DNA from: Prevotella sp. UBA7764
GTDB taxonomy: Bacteria; Bacteroidota; Bacteroidia; Bacteroidales; Bacteroidaceae
Direction of reading: 5' to 3'
NCBI GenBank assembly: GCA_002481295.1
Contig: DLDU01000055.1
Coordinates: forward strand, 1-44,802
Length of the DNA: 44,802 nucleotides
Shown here: positions 24,428 to 33,132 of the stretch, piece after piece
Position numbering within the stretch: position 1 is the stretch's first letter
Layout of the letters: each line of letters starts with the position of its first letter
The notes under the pieces: generated by a model
Seen by the model: only the letters and a program-made list of their open reading frames with translations
What the model was told of the DNA's origin: nothing
Databases searched by the model: none
Position numbers and translations under genes: made by a program

Positions 24428-24435
24428 TATCTTTG
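24428..24435 (+). promoter_or_regulatory. -7 promoter element for the tsaB-rseP gene cluster
   Basis: TATCTTTG, exact match to TAnnTTTG, about 58 bases before the tsaB ATG. Confidence 0.6.
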
Positions 24436-24492
24436 CACAGAATAGACATACTTGATAATAAGCAAGTGAGAATATACTAAGAGTTTTAGATT

Positions 24493-25185
24493 ATGTCTTG
24501 CATATTGAATATAGAAACGAGCACGAATGTGTGCTCCGTAGCCGTCACGCAAGACGGAAGCTGTTTTTTTGAGAAAGAAGACCATAGCGGTCCCAATCAC
24601 GCTGAGCGCTTAGGATCGTTTGTCGACGAGGCTCTTTCTTTCACCGATAATCATGCCATCCCCTTGGATGCCGTTGCCGTGAGTTGCGGTCCCGGCTCAT
24701 ACACGGGTTTGCGCATTGGCGTTTCGATGGCTAAGGGTATCTGCTATGGACGTGGGCTGAAGCTCATCGGCGTGCCCACATTGGAGTTGCTCTGCGTGCC
24801 GGTATTGCTCCATGAGATAGTAGAGGAAGAGGACGCACTGCTGTGCCCGATGCTCGATGCCCGTCGCATGGAAGTCTATGCCCAGCTCTTCGACCGCGCG
24901 CTTCATGAGGTACGGCCGATCCATGCCGATGTGGTGGACGGCGAGACCTACAAAGAGTATCTCGATGAGCATCCCGTCTACTTCTTCGGCAACGGTGCGC
25001 TGAAATGCAAGGATGCCATCAATCATCCCAACGCACACTTCATCGAAGGCATTGAGCCGATCGCCAAGAACATGCTGCCACTGGCAGAAAAGCGCATGGC
25101 TCAGGAGCAGTTTGAGGATGTTGCCTATTTCGTGCCGTTCTATCTCAAGAACTTTGTGGCTAAGTTGCCACGTAAACTCCTGTAA
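24493..25185 (+). CDS. tsaB: tRNA threonylcarbamoyladenosine biosynthesis protein TsaB
   Basis: TsaB partners TsaD and TsaE in making t6A37 on ANN-decoding tRNAs. The 230-residue protein has the ASKHA-fold N-terminus ILNIETSTNVCSVAV, then HAERLGSFVDEAL, and the diagnostic VAVSCGPGSYTGLRIGVSMA with GVPTLELL. Later DARRMEVYAQLF also fits TsaB. It leads a run of plus-strand genes; DUF4290 starts 55 bases later. Confidence 0.94.
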   Translation: MSCILNIETSTNVCSVAVTQDGSCFFEKEDHSGPNHAERLGSFVDEALSFTDNHAIPLDAVAVSCGPGSYTGLRIGVSMAKGICYGRGLKLIGVPTLELLCVPVLLHEIVEEEDALLCPMLDARRMEVYAQLFDRALHEVRPIHADVVDGETYKEYLDEHPVYFFGNGALKCKDAINHPNAHFIEGIEPIAKNMLPLAEKRMAQEQFEDVAYFVPFYLKNFVAKLPRKLL

Positions 25186-25240
25186 GCAGATCTCTTACTA
25201 CTCCACACAAATAAATGGCGAAAGCCACACGTTACCACAC

Positions 25241-25849
25241 ATGAATATTAAAGGATTAGATTATAACACTCAGCGCGAGAAACTCGTCCTGCCGGAATAT
25301 GGCCGTGAAGTGCAGAATATGGCAGACTACGCCGTAGGACTGAAGAGTAAGGCCGAGCGCTTGCGCTGTGCATATACAATCGTCGCAACGATGGAGCGGA
25401 TGTTCCCGCAGGTGCGCGAGAGCGCTGACTATAAGCAGAAACTGTGGGACCATCTGGCACTGATGACCGATTTCAAGCTGGATATCGACTGGCCATACGA
25501 TGTCAGTGAGGCCAACGTGATCCTTGACAAGCCCAAGCCGGTACCTTATCCGATGTCGCGTATTCCCGTGCGTCACTATGGCTCGATGGTCTTCGAACTC
25601 TTTGATCAGCTGAAGACGATGGAGCCCGGACCCGAACGCGACCATCTCGTGGCACTGACAGCCAACCAGATGAAGCGCGACCTCGTGCAGTGGAGCCACG
25701 GCTACAGCGACAATGAGAAAGTCGCCGACGACCTGGCGCGCTATACCGACGGTAAGATTCAGCTCGACTTGGATACGTTTAAGTTTGAGAAGGTCAGTAC
25801 GCGCGAGCGCCAGCAGCCCGCTCCTTCCAAAAAACGCAAAAGAAAGTAA
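25241..25849 (+). CDS. DUF4290 family protein
   Basis: This 202-residue protein starts MNIKGLDYNTQREKLVLPEY and contains YGREVQNMADYAVGLKSKAE, LWDHLALMTDFKLDIDWPYD and MKRDLVQWSHGYSDNEKV. I recognise these as the DUF4290 family, conserved in Bacteroidota and typically next to murA. It has no signal peptide or membrane segment and a Lys/Arg-rich tail (SKKRKRK) that suggests nucleic-acid or ribosome contact. Function is unknown. murA starts 12 bases after its stop, so the two are co-transcribed. Confidence 0.85.
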   Translation: MNIKGLDYNTQREKLVLPEYGREVQNMADYAVGLKSKAERLRCAYTIVATMERMFPQVRESADYKQKLWDHLALMTDFKLDIDWPYDVSEANVILDKPKPVPYPMSRIPVRHYGSMVFELFDQLKTMEPGPERDHLVALTANQMKRDLVQWSHGYSDNEKVADDLARYTDGKIQLDLDTFKFEKVSTRERQQPAPSKKRKRK

Positions 25850-25861
25850 TAACGACAGCTT

Positions 25862-27172
25862 ATGGCATCATTCATTATCGAAGGCGGCCATGCCCTGAGT
25901 GGAACCATCACACCGCAGGGTGCCAAGAACGAGGCTTTGGAGGTGATCTGCGCCACGTTGCTCACAAGCGACGCGGTGAGGATCAGTAATGTGCCCAATA
26001 TTCTCGATGTCAACAATCTGATCAGACTGCTCAAGGACATCGGGGTGAAGGTGACAGCCAATGCACCGGGCGACTATACGTTTCAGGCCGATGATCTCAA
26101 TCTCGACTATCTCGACAGTCTGGAGTTTGTGAAGAAGTGCTCGGCCCTGCGCGGCTCTGTGCTGATGTTCGGTCCTTTGCTCGGTCGCTTTGGTAAGGCT
26201 ACTGTGGCCAAGCCCGGTGGAGACAAGATCGGCCGGCGCCGTCTTGACACTCACTTCCTTGGTTTCAAGAAGCTCGGCGCCAAGCTTGAGCACAGTGAGG
26301 ATTGCAGCGTCTTTCAGATACGTGCCCAGCATCTCAAGGGCACCTACATGCTTCTCGACGAGGCCAGCGTGACCGGTACGGCCAACATCATCATGGCTGC
26401 CGTGCTGGCCAAAGGCACGACGACGATCTACAACGCTGCCTGTGAGCCTTATATCCAGCAACTCTGTCATCTGCTCAACGCCATGGGCGCAAACATCAGT
26501 GGCATCGGCAGCAATCTGATCACGATAGTCGGAGTAACAAGTCTGCATGGCGCTGAGCATCGTGTGTTGCCCGATATGATCGAGGTAGGCTCGTTTATCG
26601 GCATGGCAGCAATGGTTGGCAATGGCATCCGCATCAAGGATGTGTCGTTGCGCAACCTCGGCATCATCCCCGATGCCTTCCGTCGGCTGGGCGTGAAGGT
26701 GAAAGAAGAGGGCGATGATCTCGTCATTCTACACCACAGCCACTACGAGGTGCAGTCGTTTATCGACGGTACGATCATGACTTTGGCAGACGCTCCATGG
26801 CCTGGCCTCACGCCCGACTTGCTGTCTGTGCTTCTCGTTGTTGCTACACAGGCGCGCGGCTCTGTGCTCATCCATCAGAAGATGTTCGAGAGCCGTCTGT
26901 TCTTTGTGGATAAGCTCATCGACATGGGCGCACAGATCATTCTCTGTGATCCCCATCGGGCCGTGGTCATCGGTCAGGACCATCGCATCCGTTTGCGTGC
27001 CGGCCGCATGACGAGTCCGGATATCCGTGCGGGTATTGCTTTGCTCATTGCAGCGATGAGTGCCAATGGTACCAGCCGCATCGACAACATCCAGCAGATC
27101 GATCGAGGTTACGAGAATATCGACATGCGACTCAATGAGTTGGGTGCGCATATCGAGCGAGTGGACGATTAA
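25862..27172 (+). CDS. murA: UDP-N-acetylglucosamine 1-carboxyvinyltransferase with Asp in place of the active-site Cys
   Basis: MurA adds enolpyruvate from PEP to UDP-GlcNAc, the first committed step of peptidoglycan synthesis. The 436-residue protein has the catalytic Lys22-Asn23 pair (QGAKNEALEV) and the duplicated EPSP-synthase-like fold (GTIMTLADAPWPGLTPDLLS; RAGRMTSPDIRAGIALL). The loop normally reading PGGCxIG reads KPGGDKIGRRRLDTHF, so Asp121 (codon 26222-26224) replaces the Cys that fosfomycin alkylates. MurA enzymes with Asp here are known, for example in Mycobacterium and Chlamydia, to be active and fosfomycin-resistant. rimM follows after 18 bases. Confidence 0.95.
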   Translation: MASFIIEGGHALSGTITPQGAKNEALEVICATLLTSDAVRISNVPNILDVNNLIRLLKDIGVKVTANAPGDYTFQADDLNLDYLDSLEFVKKCSALRGSVLMFGPLLGRFGKATVAKPGGDKIGRRRLDTHFLGFKKLGAKLEHSEDCSVFQIRAQHLKGTYMLLDEASVTGTANIIMAAVLAKGTTTIYNAACEPYIQQLCHLLNAMGANISGIGSNLITIVGVTSLHGAEHRVLPDMIEVGSFIGMAAMVGNGIRIKDVSLRNLGIIPDAFRRLGVKVKEEGDDLVILHHSHYEVQSFIDGTIMTLADAPWPGLTPDLLSVLLVVATQARGSVLIHQKMFESRLFFVDKLIDMGAQIILCDPHRAVVIGQDHRIRLRAGRMTSPDIRAGIALLIAAMSANGTSRIDNIQQIDRGYENIDMRLNELGAHIERVDD

Positions 27173-27190
27173 CACAATGACAGCAAGACC

Positions 27191-27718
27191 ATGATACGAC
27201 GCGAGGATGTTTTCAAGATTGGACGCATGGGCAAACCCCATGGCGTGAAAGGCGAGGTGAGCATGCAGTGCGACGACGATGTCTTTGACCGTGTCGACGC
27301 TGATTATCTTGTGCTCGACGTCGACGGCATCCTTGTGCCGTTCTTTATAGAGGAATATCGCTTCCGGTTTGACGACGTGGTACTGATGAAACTGGAAGAC
27401 ATCGACAGTGAGCAACAGGCACGTGAACTGACGGGCTGCGATGTGTACTTTCCTCATAGTCTTGCCGACAATGGCGAGTCGACGGAAGTGTCGTGGCAAC
27501 AGCTACAGGGCTTTGAGGTTCTTGACCATCAGCACGACGATCGTGTAGTAGGCCGCGTGGCAGGCGTCGATGTCTCTACGGTCAACACGCTGTTGGAAGT
27601 GGAACGGGAAGATGGCAGCGAGGTGCTCATTCCTGCTTCGGAAGAACTGGTCGTCGACGTAGATATTTCAGGCCGTCAGATCGTCTTGGACATTCCCGAC
27701 GGACTGCTCGATTTGTAG
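27191..27718 (+). CDS. rimM: 16S rRNA processing protein RimM
   Basis: RimM binds ribosomal protein uS19 and helps mature the 30S head. The 175-residue protein has the N-terminal RimM domain (FKIGRMGKPHGVKGEVSMQC, then VPFFIEEYRF and SEQQARELTGCDVYFP) and the C-terminal PRC-barrel (GFEVLDHQHDDRVVGRVAGV and EVLIPASEELVVDVD). Length is normal. It lies between murA (18 bases) and dxr (61 bases) in the same direction. Confidence 0.93.
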   Translation: MIRREDVFKIGRMGKPHGVKGEVSMQCDDDVFDRVDADYLVLDVDGILVPFFIEEYRFRFDDVVLMKLEDIDSEQQARELTGCDVYFPHSLADNGESTEVSWQQLQGFEVLDHQHDDRVVGRVAGVDVSTVNTLLEVEREDGSEVLIPASEELVVDVDISGRQIVLDIPDGLLDL

Positions 27719-27779
27719 TTGTTGTCGCTAACGCTGCAATGGCTACACCTTATTATATATATAGCATTTAAAGATAGAA

Positions 27780-28982
27780 ATGACAAAATACGTAACTCTT
27801 CACGATGATCAGCAGCCGCGCAAGCAGTCGATTTGCATACTCGGTTCTACGGGCAGCATCGGCACACAGGCTCTTGACGTCATCGCCCAGCACCCCGACC
27901 GCTATGAGGTCTATTGCCTCACGGCGAACAACAGTGTGGAGAAGCTGGCCGCACAAGCCCGGCAGTTTAATCCTGCCGCTGTGGTCATCGCCAATGAGAA
28001 TCGCTACGAGGAATTGCAGGCCGCGCTTTCCGATCGTCCCAACATCAAAGTCTATGCGGGAAAGAAGGCCTTGGAGGAAATCGTTACGGCCGGACCGATC
28101 GATACTGTGTTGGCTTCCATGGTGGGCTTTGCGGGACTGGTACCCACGATCAATGCCATCAAAGCCGGAAAGAAGATATGTCTGGCCAACAAAGAGACGC
28201 TTGTCGTCGCCGGTGAGCTTATCCTTAGCTTAGTGGCCAAATACCATGTCAGCCTCTTGCCGGTCGACTCTGAGCATAGTGCCATCTTCCAGTGCCTGGT
28301 AGGAGAGGACAGAAACGAGGTGGACAAGATCTTGCTCACTTGCAGCGGTGGCCCTTTCCGTCTTTACACGCATGAGCAGTTGGAGCATGTCACCGCAGCC
28401 GATGCTCTCAAGCATCCCACGTGGGACATGGGCGCAAAGATCACCATCGACTCAGCGTCACTGATGAACAAGGGCTTTGAGGTGATGGAGGCAAAGTGGC
28501 TCTTCGGCGTGCCTGCCGACAAGATACAAGTGCTGATCCATCCACAGAGCATCGTGCACAGTGGTGTGCAGTTCATGGATGGTGCCGTGAAGGCTCAGCT
28601 TGGCGTTCCCGACATGCGTCTGCCCATCCAGTATGCATTCTCTTTCCCCGAGCGTCTGCCTCTCAATGGTGATCGTCTCGATCTGTTCAAGGCACAGAAG
28701 CTGGAGTTCTTTGAGCCCGATACAAAGAAGTTTGAGTGTTTGGCGCTTGCGTATGAGGCAATCCGCCAGGGCGGCAATATGCCGTGCATCCTCAACGCTG
28801 CCAATGAGGTGGCTAACGCTGCGTTCCGACAAGGTCGCTGCTCGTTCCTCGGTATGGCAGAGGTTATCCGCAAGACCATGGAGCAGGCTACCTTTGACAA
28901 AAACCCCGACCTCGACACTTACCTGCAAACAGATAAGGAGGCGAGAGAGATTGCAAGACAATTTTTGGAGGGCGCTCTGTAG
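27780..28982 (+). CDS. dxr: 1-deoxy-D-xylulose 5-phosphate reductoisomerase
   Basis: Dxr makes 2-C-methyl-D-erythritol 4-phosphate with NADPH, the second step of the MEP isoprenoid pathway. The 400-residue protein has the NADPH-binding GSTGSIGTQALDVI, the metal and substrate motifs PVDSEHSAIFQCL and ASLMNKGFEVMEAKWLF, the flexible-loop segment PTWDMGAKITIDS, and HPQSIVHSGVQF. All are as expected. Dxr is the target of fosmidomycin. It precedes rseP by 206 bases of partly repetitive DNA. Confidence 0.96.
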   Translation: MTKYVTLHDDQQPRKQSICILGSTGSIGTQALDVIAQHPDRYEVYCLTANNSVEKLAAQARQFNPAAVVIANENRYEELQAALSDRPNIKVYAGKKALEEIVTAGPIDTVLASMVGFAGLVPTINAIKAGKKICLANKETLVVAGELILSLVAKYHVSLLPVDSEHSAIFQCLVGEDRNEVDKILLTCSGGPFRLYTHEQLEHVTAADALKHPTWDMGAKITIDSASLMNKGFEVMEAKWLFGVPADKIQVLIHPQSIVHSGVQFMDGAVKAQLGVPDMRLPIQYAFSFPERLPLNGDRLDLFKAQKLEFFEPDTKKFECLALAYEAIRQGGNMPCILNAANEVANAAFRQGRCSFLGMAEVIRKTMEQATFDKNPDLDTYLQTDKEAREIARQFLEGAL

Positions 28983-28990
28983 AATAGAAT

Positions 28991-29072
28991 GGACCGCTGC
29001 ACAAGGGCGGCAAACCGAACGAGCGGGCCGCGCAAGAGGCTGGGCCGCTGCATAACAGCGGCAAACCGAACG
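28991..29072. repeat. imperfect direct repeats between dxr and rseP
   Basis: Two 31-base copies, at 28991-29021 and 29042-29072, share the start GGNCCGCTGCAN and the end CGGCAAACCGAACG. A shorter piece of the same type (GGGCCGCGCAAGAGGCT) lies between them at 29025-29041. The copies differ mainly in the middle. They overlap no gene. Confidence 0.75.
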
Positions 29073-29188
29073 GATAACTCGGTGCTGACAAGCAGAGGCA
29101 AGCATGGAAACAGACCGAGACGCGGCAGGCTATTTGCGGGCGCAAAGCCGCGGCAAGTAATTCGCAATTAGTAATTTATTAGATATAA

Positions 29189-30625
29189 ATGGAAATCTTT
29201 CTGATTAAGCTTCTCCAGTTCATTCTGTCCATCTCGTTGCTGGTATTGCTTCACGAGGGCGGACATGCACTGGCATCCAAGCTCTTTGGAGTCAGAGTGG
29301 AGAAGTTCTTTATTTTCTTCGACGTCTCCATTGGCAAGTGGAGCGGCAAGCTCTTTAGTTTCAAACCCAAGAACAGCGAGACGGAGTACGGCATGGGTTG
29401 GTTGCCGCTCGGCGGCTATTGCAAGATCGCAGGCATGATCGACGAGAGCATGGACACCGAACAGATGAAGCGTGACCCGCAGTCGTGGGAGTTCCGCACC
29501 AAACCGGCATGGCAAAGACTCATCATCATGGTGGCTGGTGTGACCGTCAACTTTGTGTTGGCATTGTTCATCTATTCCATGATCATGTTCCACTGGGGCG
29601 AAAGCTACGTGCGTGTGGCAGACATGAGTCAGGGCATGAAATTCAACACAGAGGCCAAACAGCTGGGCTTCCGCGACCACGACATCCTGGTGGGTACCGA
29701 CAAGCGTCCGTTCAAAGACTTCAATGTTGATGTCTATCGCGACCTTTCCGAAGCTCACTATGCCGACATCATTCGTGGCGGCAAGAAGATGCGCATCTCT
29801 CTGCCCGGACATATCAATCTGTTGGGCATGCTGAAGTCTACGCCTCGTTTCGTGACTCCGTTCACTCCAGCTGTCGTTGATACTGTGCTGCAACGTCTGC
29901 CGGTAGCTGAGGGCAGCAAAGACTCTATAGAGACACCGGCTTGGAAGATAGGTCTGAAGAAGGGCGACAAGATATTGGCGTTGAATGGTAAGGCTGTTGA
30001 CTCCTACAATGAGTTTACCGATGAGATCAGCCGCATCAACGATCAGCTCGCTGCTGCAAAGAGCACTGCCGACAGCCTGCGCCTTCGCAAGGTGACGCTT
30101 GTGGTGAGCCGCGCCGCAAATGGTAAGCAGGACACGCTCGCCACGACACTCACTGCTGACTTGAAGGTTGGCTTTGCCGTGGCAAGCATTTATCAGCTCT
30201 ACGAAAAGGAGATGACGCATAAGAGCTACAGTTTCCTGGAGAGCTTCCCCGCCGGATGCAAGTATGGCTGGGATGTGTTGGCCGGTTATGTCAGCGACAT
30301 GCAGTATGTCTTCACGGCTGACGGCGCGAAGAGCTTAGGTGGTTTTGGCTCCATCGGCAGCCTCTTCCCCAGTCAGTGGGACTGGTTCATGTTCTGGAAG
30401 ATGACCGCTTTCCTGAGCATCATCCTTGCTTTTATGAACATTCTGCCTATCCCTGCCCTCGACGGCGGACACGTACTCTTCCTGCTCTACGAGATCATTG
30501 CACGTCGCAAGCCTTCGGATAAGTTCATGATCTACGCCGAGTACACCGGCATCACCATTCTGGTCATCCTCATGGTGGTGGCCAATCTCAACGACATCCT
30601 GCGCTGGATAGGCGTCATGCAATAA
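29189..30625 (+). CDS. rseP: site-2 protease (RseP family, M50)
   Basis: This intramembrane zinc metalloprotease cleaves transmembrane anti-sigma factors or signal-peptide remnants. The 478-residue protein begins with a membrane segment carrying the zinc site LVLLHEGGHALASKLFG (HExxH at 22-26). More membrane spans include IIMVAGVTVNFVLALFIYSM, and the C-terminal NILPIPALDGGHVLF gives the third zinc ligand. Between them (about 150-330) lies a periplasmic PDZ-type region, with KIGLKKGDKILALNGKAVDS. It ends the tsaB-to-rseP gene run and is closed by a terminator. One candidate substrate, an anti-sigma-like protein with one membrane span, is encoded 1 kb further on. Confidence 0.93.
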   Translation: MEIFLIKLLQFILSISLLVLLHEGGHALASKLFGVRVEKFFIFFDVSIGKWSGKLFSFKPKNSETEYGMGWLPLGGYCKIAGMIDESMDTEQMKRDPQSWEFRTKPAWQRLIIMVAGVTVNFVLALFIYSMIMFHWGESYVRVADMSQGMKFNTEAKQLGFRDHDILVGTDKRPFKDFNVDVYRDLSEAHYADIIRGGKKMRISLPGHINLLGMLKSTPRFVTPFTPAVVDTVLQRLPVAEGSKDSIETPAWKIGLKKGDKILALNGKAVDSYNEFTDEISRINDQLAAAKSTADSLRLRKVTLVVSRAANGKQDTLATTLTADLKVGFAVASIYQLYEKEMTHKSYSFLESFPAGCKYGWDVLAGYVSDMQYVFTADGAKSLGGFGSIGSLFPSQWDWFMFWKMTAFLSIILAFMNILPIPALDGGHVLFLLYEIIARRKPSDKFMIYAEYTGITILVILMVVANLNDILRWIGVMQ

Positions 30626-30649
30626 GACGTTTATTCATCATATACCATA

Positions 30650-30684
30650 AAGGGGCGGCTCCATCACGGAGCCGCCCCTTTTAC
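30650..30684. terminator. bidirectional intrinsic terminator after rseP
   Basis: A perfect 13-base stem (30650-30662 and 30668-30680, arm AAGGGGCGGCTCC, five-base loop ATCAC) has T residues after it on the plus strand and A residues before it. It separates rseP from the convergent secreted-protein gene ending at 30780. Confidence 0.85.
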
Positions 30685-30779
30685 ATAACATTATCGTATT
30701 CTTAATTAAAGAGAGAGATTCTTCTGTTATTAATTAATGGGAGTTTTATCTAATGAGAGCCAAACTCATAAGGCGAGGT

Positions 30780-31676
30780 TCAGTCGTTACTTATGACGAC
30801 GGTCTTTCCTGAATAGTTTGTCGCGACAATGTTTCCCGCAGCGTCCATGACGAGTTTGCCTTTCAGACCAGTGAAGACGATGTTTCCCGCTCCGTCAATG
30901 ATGAGTACTTGACCGTTACGATATCTTTTCATGAAGTTTTTCTCTTTGTCATAGACAATCGTCCGAACGGCGCTTGCATCGTTCTTTTCGGATTGTTCAG
31001 CAGTCTGCCACTCCTGTTGAAGCATGGATGCGATATCTTTGTAGCCTTTTTTGTTGAGTCGTCGTATCACCGAGTTGATGATACTGTCCATCTGCTCGTT
31101 GGAGAATGTGCCGTCTGTTACTATGTGCAGCCTCTTTGTCGCCTTAGCGACAGACTGATAATCTGACATTGATGGCAAGGAAGTAGTGACGTTGGTTACA
31201 GTCACGCTGCCGGGTCTTTGTCCGTACACCTTTGTCAGCTTTCCGGTTATCTTGCCTCTCTTAGCCTCGTTCCATTCCAATGCATAGGCGTAGCGTCGGT
31301 TGGAATTGTTCTTATCGGCAAAGCATTCCAGCACAAAGTGGTCATAGCCTTTCCCTATGTTTATGCCGCCCACATCGTATGTAGTGGCCAATGATTCTCC
31401 ATCGCCTTTGAACACGCTGTAGGCTTTGGCAGCATCTTGGTCGAAGGCTTTGATGGCATTCTGCACGATGAGAGAGTTTCTTTTCACAGTAAACCCATAG
31501 GTCTCCCGCGACGATCGCAGGTCCAGAGTCTTAGGATCTTTCTCGGTCTCATTGGTTGTCGCTACTCCGTCTTGGCGCATAATGACATCCTTCATCTTTT
31601 CTATTCTTTCCTGAGCCTGCCCAAAGAGAGGTGTCATAGCTAACAGACAGGCTGCGATGCAATGAATTGTTCTCAT
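30780..31676 (-). CDS. secreted protein of the ECF-sigma operon, unknown function
   Basis: The 298-residue protein has a clear signal peptide (about 1-21, LFGQAQ). A central part includes YGFTVKRNSLIVQNAIKAFD, VKRNSL-type segments and an EQMDSIINSVIRRLNKKGYK helix. The last 50 residues contain a short repeat of beta character: GQVLIIDGAGNIVFTGLKGK followed by LVMDAAGNIVATNYSGKTVVI, which places IDGAGNIV and MDAAGNIV 19 residues apart. I do not recognise the family. It overlaps the anti-sigma-like gene by four bases (ATGA), so it is the third gene of the sigma/anti-sigma operon and probably an output or partner in the envelope. Confidence 0.7.
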   Translation of the reverse strand: MRTIHCIAACLLAMTPLFGQAQERIEKMKDVIMRQDGVATTNETEKDPKTLDLRSSRETYGFTVKRNSLIVQNAIKAFDQDAAKAYSVFKGDGESLATTYDVGGINIGKGYDHFVLECFADKNNSNRRYAYALEWNEAKRGKITGKLTKVYGQRPGSVTVTNVTTSLPSMSDYQSVAKATKRLHIVTDGTFSNEQMDSIINSVIRRLNKKGYKDIASMLQQEWQTAEQSEKNDASAVRTIVYDKEKNFMKRYRNGQVLIIDGAGNIVFTGLKGKLVMDAAGNIVATNYSGKTVVISND

Positions 31677-32443
31677 AGTTCTATGATGTTATAGGGTGAA
31701 TAATGTTGCTGTTTATCTTTATTGTCGATCAGTCGTTTGGCTTGTGCGATTTCCTCGTGAGCTTGTGCGATCATCGCCTTAGTCTCGAGCAAATTGGCCA
31801 TCAGCAGCGAATGATCAGCCTTGGCGCTGTCATTTATTATTTGCCACTGGTCGACGTCGTGTTGTGCTTGAGCGAGTAGAAGACTGTCTTGATGACCAAT
31901 CGATATTTCTTTTTCAGAAATGGTGGTCATCTTTGTCGAACTATGTGTAGCTGCAAGCACATGGGGGGTAGACTTCTGATCAGAAGTAACCGGTGTGACG
32001 GTAGGTCGCTCATTTTCCTTAGATTCAGTCCTTAGGGCAGCATGTTCCTTCAGAGAAGAACGTATTAGTTGCCCGCTGGCATTGTCTGTCGTAATCGTGA
32101 GGCTTTGGCTACTGTGTTGCTTCGGCCATATTCCCCATATCAGTCCTCCTGCCAAACAGGCAGCAGCGAGCCAAGGTAGGGTCAGACGTATCATTTTGGA
32201 ACGCTTGGGTGGTATTGAGGTAGAAGCTGTTTCTGTAATGTTGATACCATTGTCGTCTTGCAGGTACTCCCCCTTCATGCCATCGTCAAACCAGGCAAAC
32301 ATCTCACGATAGTCCTCCCACTCCGGTGGAACGGATTGTGTGCGGAAATATTCGCCGAGCTGACGCTCTTCTTCCAGCGATGTCTGCCCGTCGAGATATT
32401 TGTCGAGCAACGACTGTATGTATGCTTTTGTATATGTCTTCAT
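31673..32443 (-). CDS. membrane anti-sigma-like protein
   Basis: The 256-residue protein starts MKTYTKAYIQSLLDKYLDGQ, with the N-terminal helical pattern of Bacteroidota anti-sigma proteins (a cytoplasmic segment of about 85 residues with LEEERQLGEYFRTQ and WEDYREMFAWFDDG). One membrane span follows at about 87-106 (LTLPWLAAACLAGGLIWGIW). The periplasmic part is Ser/Thr/Gln rich, with a long helical, possibly coiled-coil tail from about 185 to 250 (HSLLMANLLETKAMIAQAHE). It overlaps the sigma gene by ATGA at its start and the next gene by ATGA at its end. Anti-sigma activity is inferred from topology and position; a classic zinc-binding HxxxCxxC motif is not visible. Confidence 0.7.
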   Translation of the reverse strand: MKTYTKAYIQSLLDKYLDGQTSLEEERQLGEYFRTQSVPPEWEDYREMFAWFDDGMKGEYLQDDNGINITETASTSIPPKRSKMIRLTLPWLAAACLAGGLIWGIWPKQHSSQSLTITTDNASGQLIRSSLKEHAALRTESKENERPTVTPVTSDQKSTPHVLAATHSSTKMTTISEKEISIGHQDSLLLAQAQHDVDQWQIINDSAKADHSLLMANLLETKAMIAQAHEEIAQAKRLIDNKDKQQHYSPYNIIEL

Positions 32444-32946
32444 GATTGTTTCCTCCTTTTTCTTATCTCCTCCAACAAGCGTCGGCGCGCTCTGGAAAGT
32501 AGTGTGGCCACTGACCGCTCTTCTATACCCAGACGTTGGGCGATGGCTTGGTTGTCGAGTCCCTCCACCTGCCGTAAGTGCAGTACCGTGTACTCTGTAC
32601 TTGGCAAATCTGCCAGCTGCTTCCGCAACCATTCGTCTGTCTCTTGCTCTTCTAAATGTGTGTCGGCTTGACAGTGGCTGTCTGATGACTCTGTCGGAAT
32701 CTCATCTTGGGGAGCTCGTCGCTTTTCGCGTCGTAGCCAGTCGATGGTTAAGTTGTGGGCGATGCAGACCGCCAAGGCTTCAGCTTTTTGTCTTGTGTCG
32801 ATCTTGGGGCAGACTTGCCAAAGTCGGATCATCGTCTCTTGCGCGATATCCTCTGCCTCCTCCGCTGGAGCCCCATAGCGGCGGCTACTCTCTACGGCTT
32901 TTTGTCGTAGCGTAGTGGCTTGGGATATGTATGCTTGGCTGTCCAT
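32440..32946 (-). CDS. ECF-type RNA polymerase sigma factor
   Basis: The 168-residue protein has region 2 (EEAEDIAQETMIRLWQ, the -10 recognition and core-binding helix) and region 4 (LADLPSTEYTVLHLRQVEGL, DNQAIAQRLGIEERSVATLL, SRARRRLLEEI). The two are joined by an acidic linker containing DSHCQADTHLEEQETDEWL. It should direct RNA polymerase to a specific envelope or stress regulon. Its stop overlaps the start of the anti-sigma-like gene, the usual coupling for such pairs. It lies 186 bases upstream of GH94, on the same strand but behind a terminator for GH94. Confidence 0.9.
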   Translation of the reverse strand: MDSQAYISQATTLRQKAVESSRRYGAPAEEAEDIAQETMIRLWQVCPKIDTRQKAEALAVCIAHNLTIDWLRREKRRAPQDEIPTESSDSHCQADTHLEEQETDEWLRKQLADLPSTEYTVLHLRQVEGLDNQAIAQRLGIEERSVATLLSRARRRLLEEIRKRRKQS

Positions 32947-33061
32947 CTCTTTGTTGCTTTACGTTTCTATAACGCTTCTATCCCTCTGTTATCAACAAAG
33001 GCGTTGCTGTTTTTAACAATATTTTATATACAGTCGGCAAGCGTAGATCTCTCCTTGATAT

Positions 33062-33107
33062 AAAAAAGAATCCGTACATACCGATTAAAAGTATGCACGG
33101 ATTCTTT
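33062..33107 (-). terminator. intrinsic terminator after GH94
   Basis: A 17-base stem with a single mismatch (33065-33081 and 33091-33107, arm AAAGAATCCGTACATAC) is followed on the minus strand by T residues at 33062-33067. It begins 26 bases after the GH94 stop. Confidence 0.8.
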
Positions 33108-33132
33108 AGAAGATTGTTATTGCTTATTGGTT

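Noticed and set aside
30840..30930. C-terminal GAGNIV repeat considered as a trimeric autotransporter or Big repeat
   Set aside because: Only two short units exist and no membrane anchor follows.
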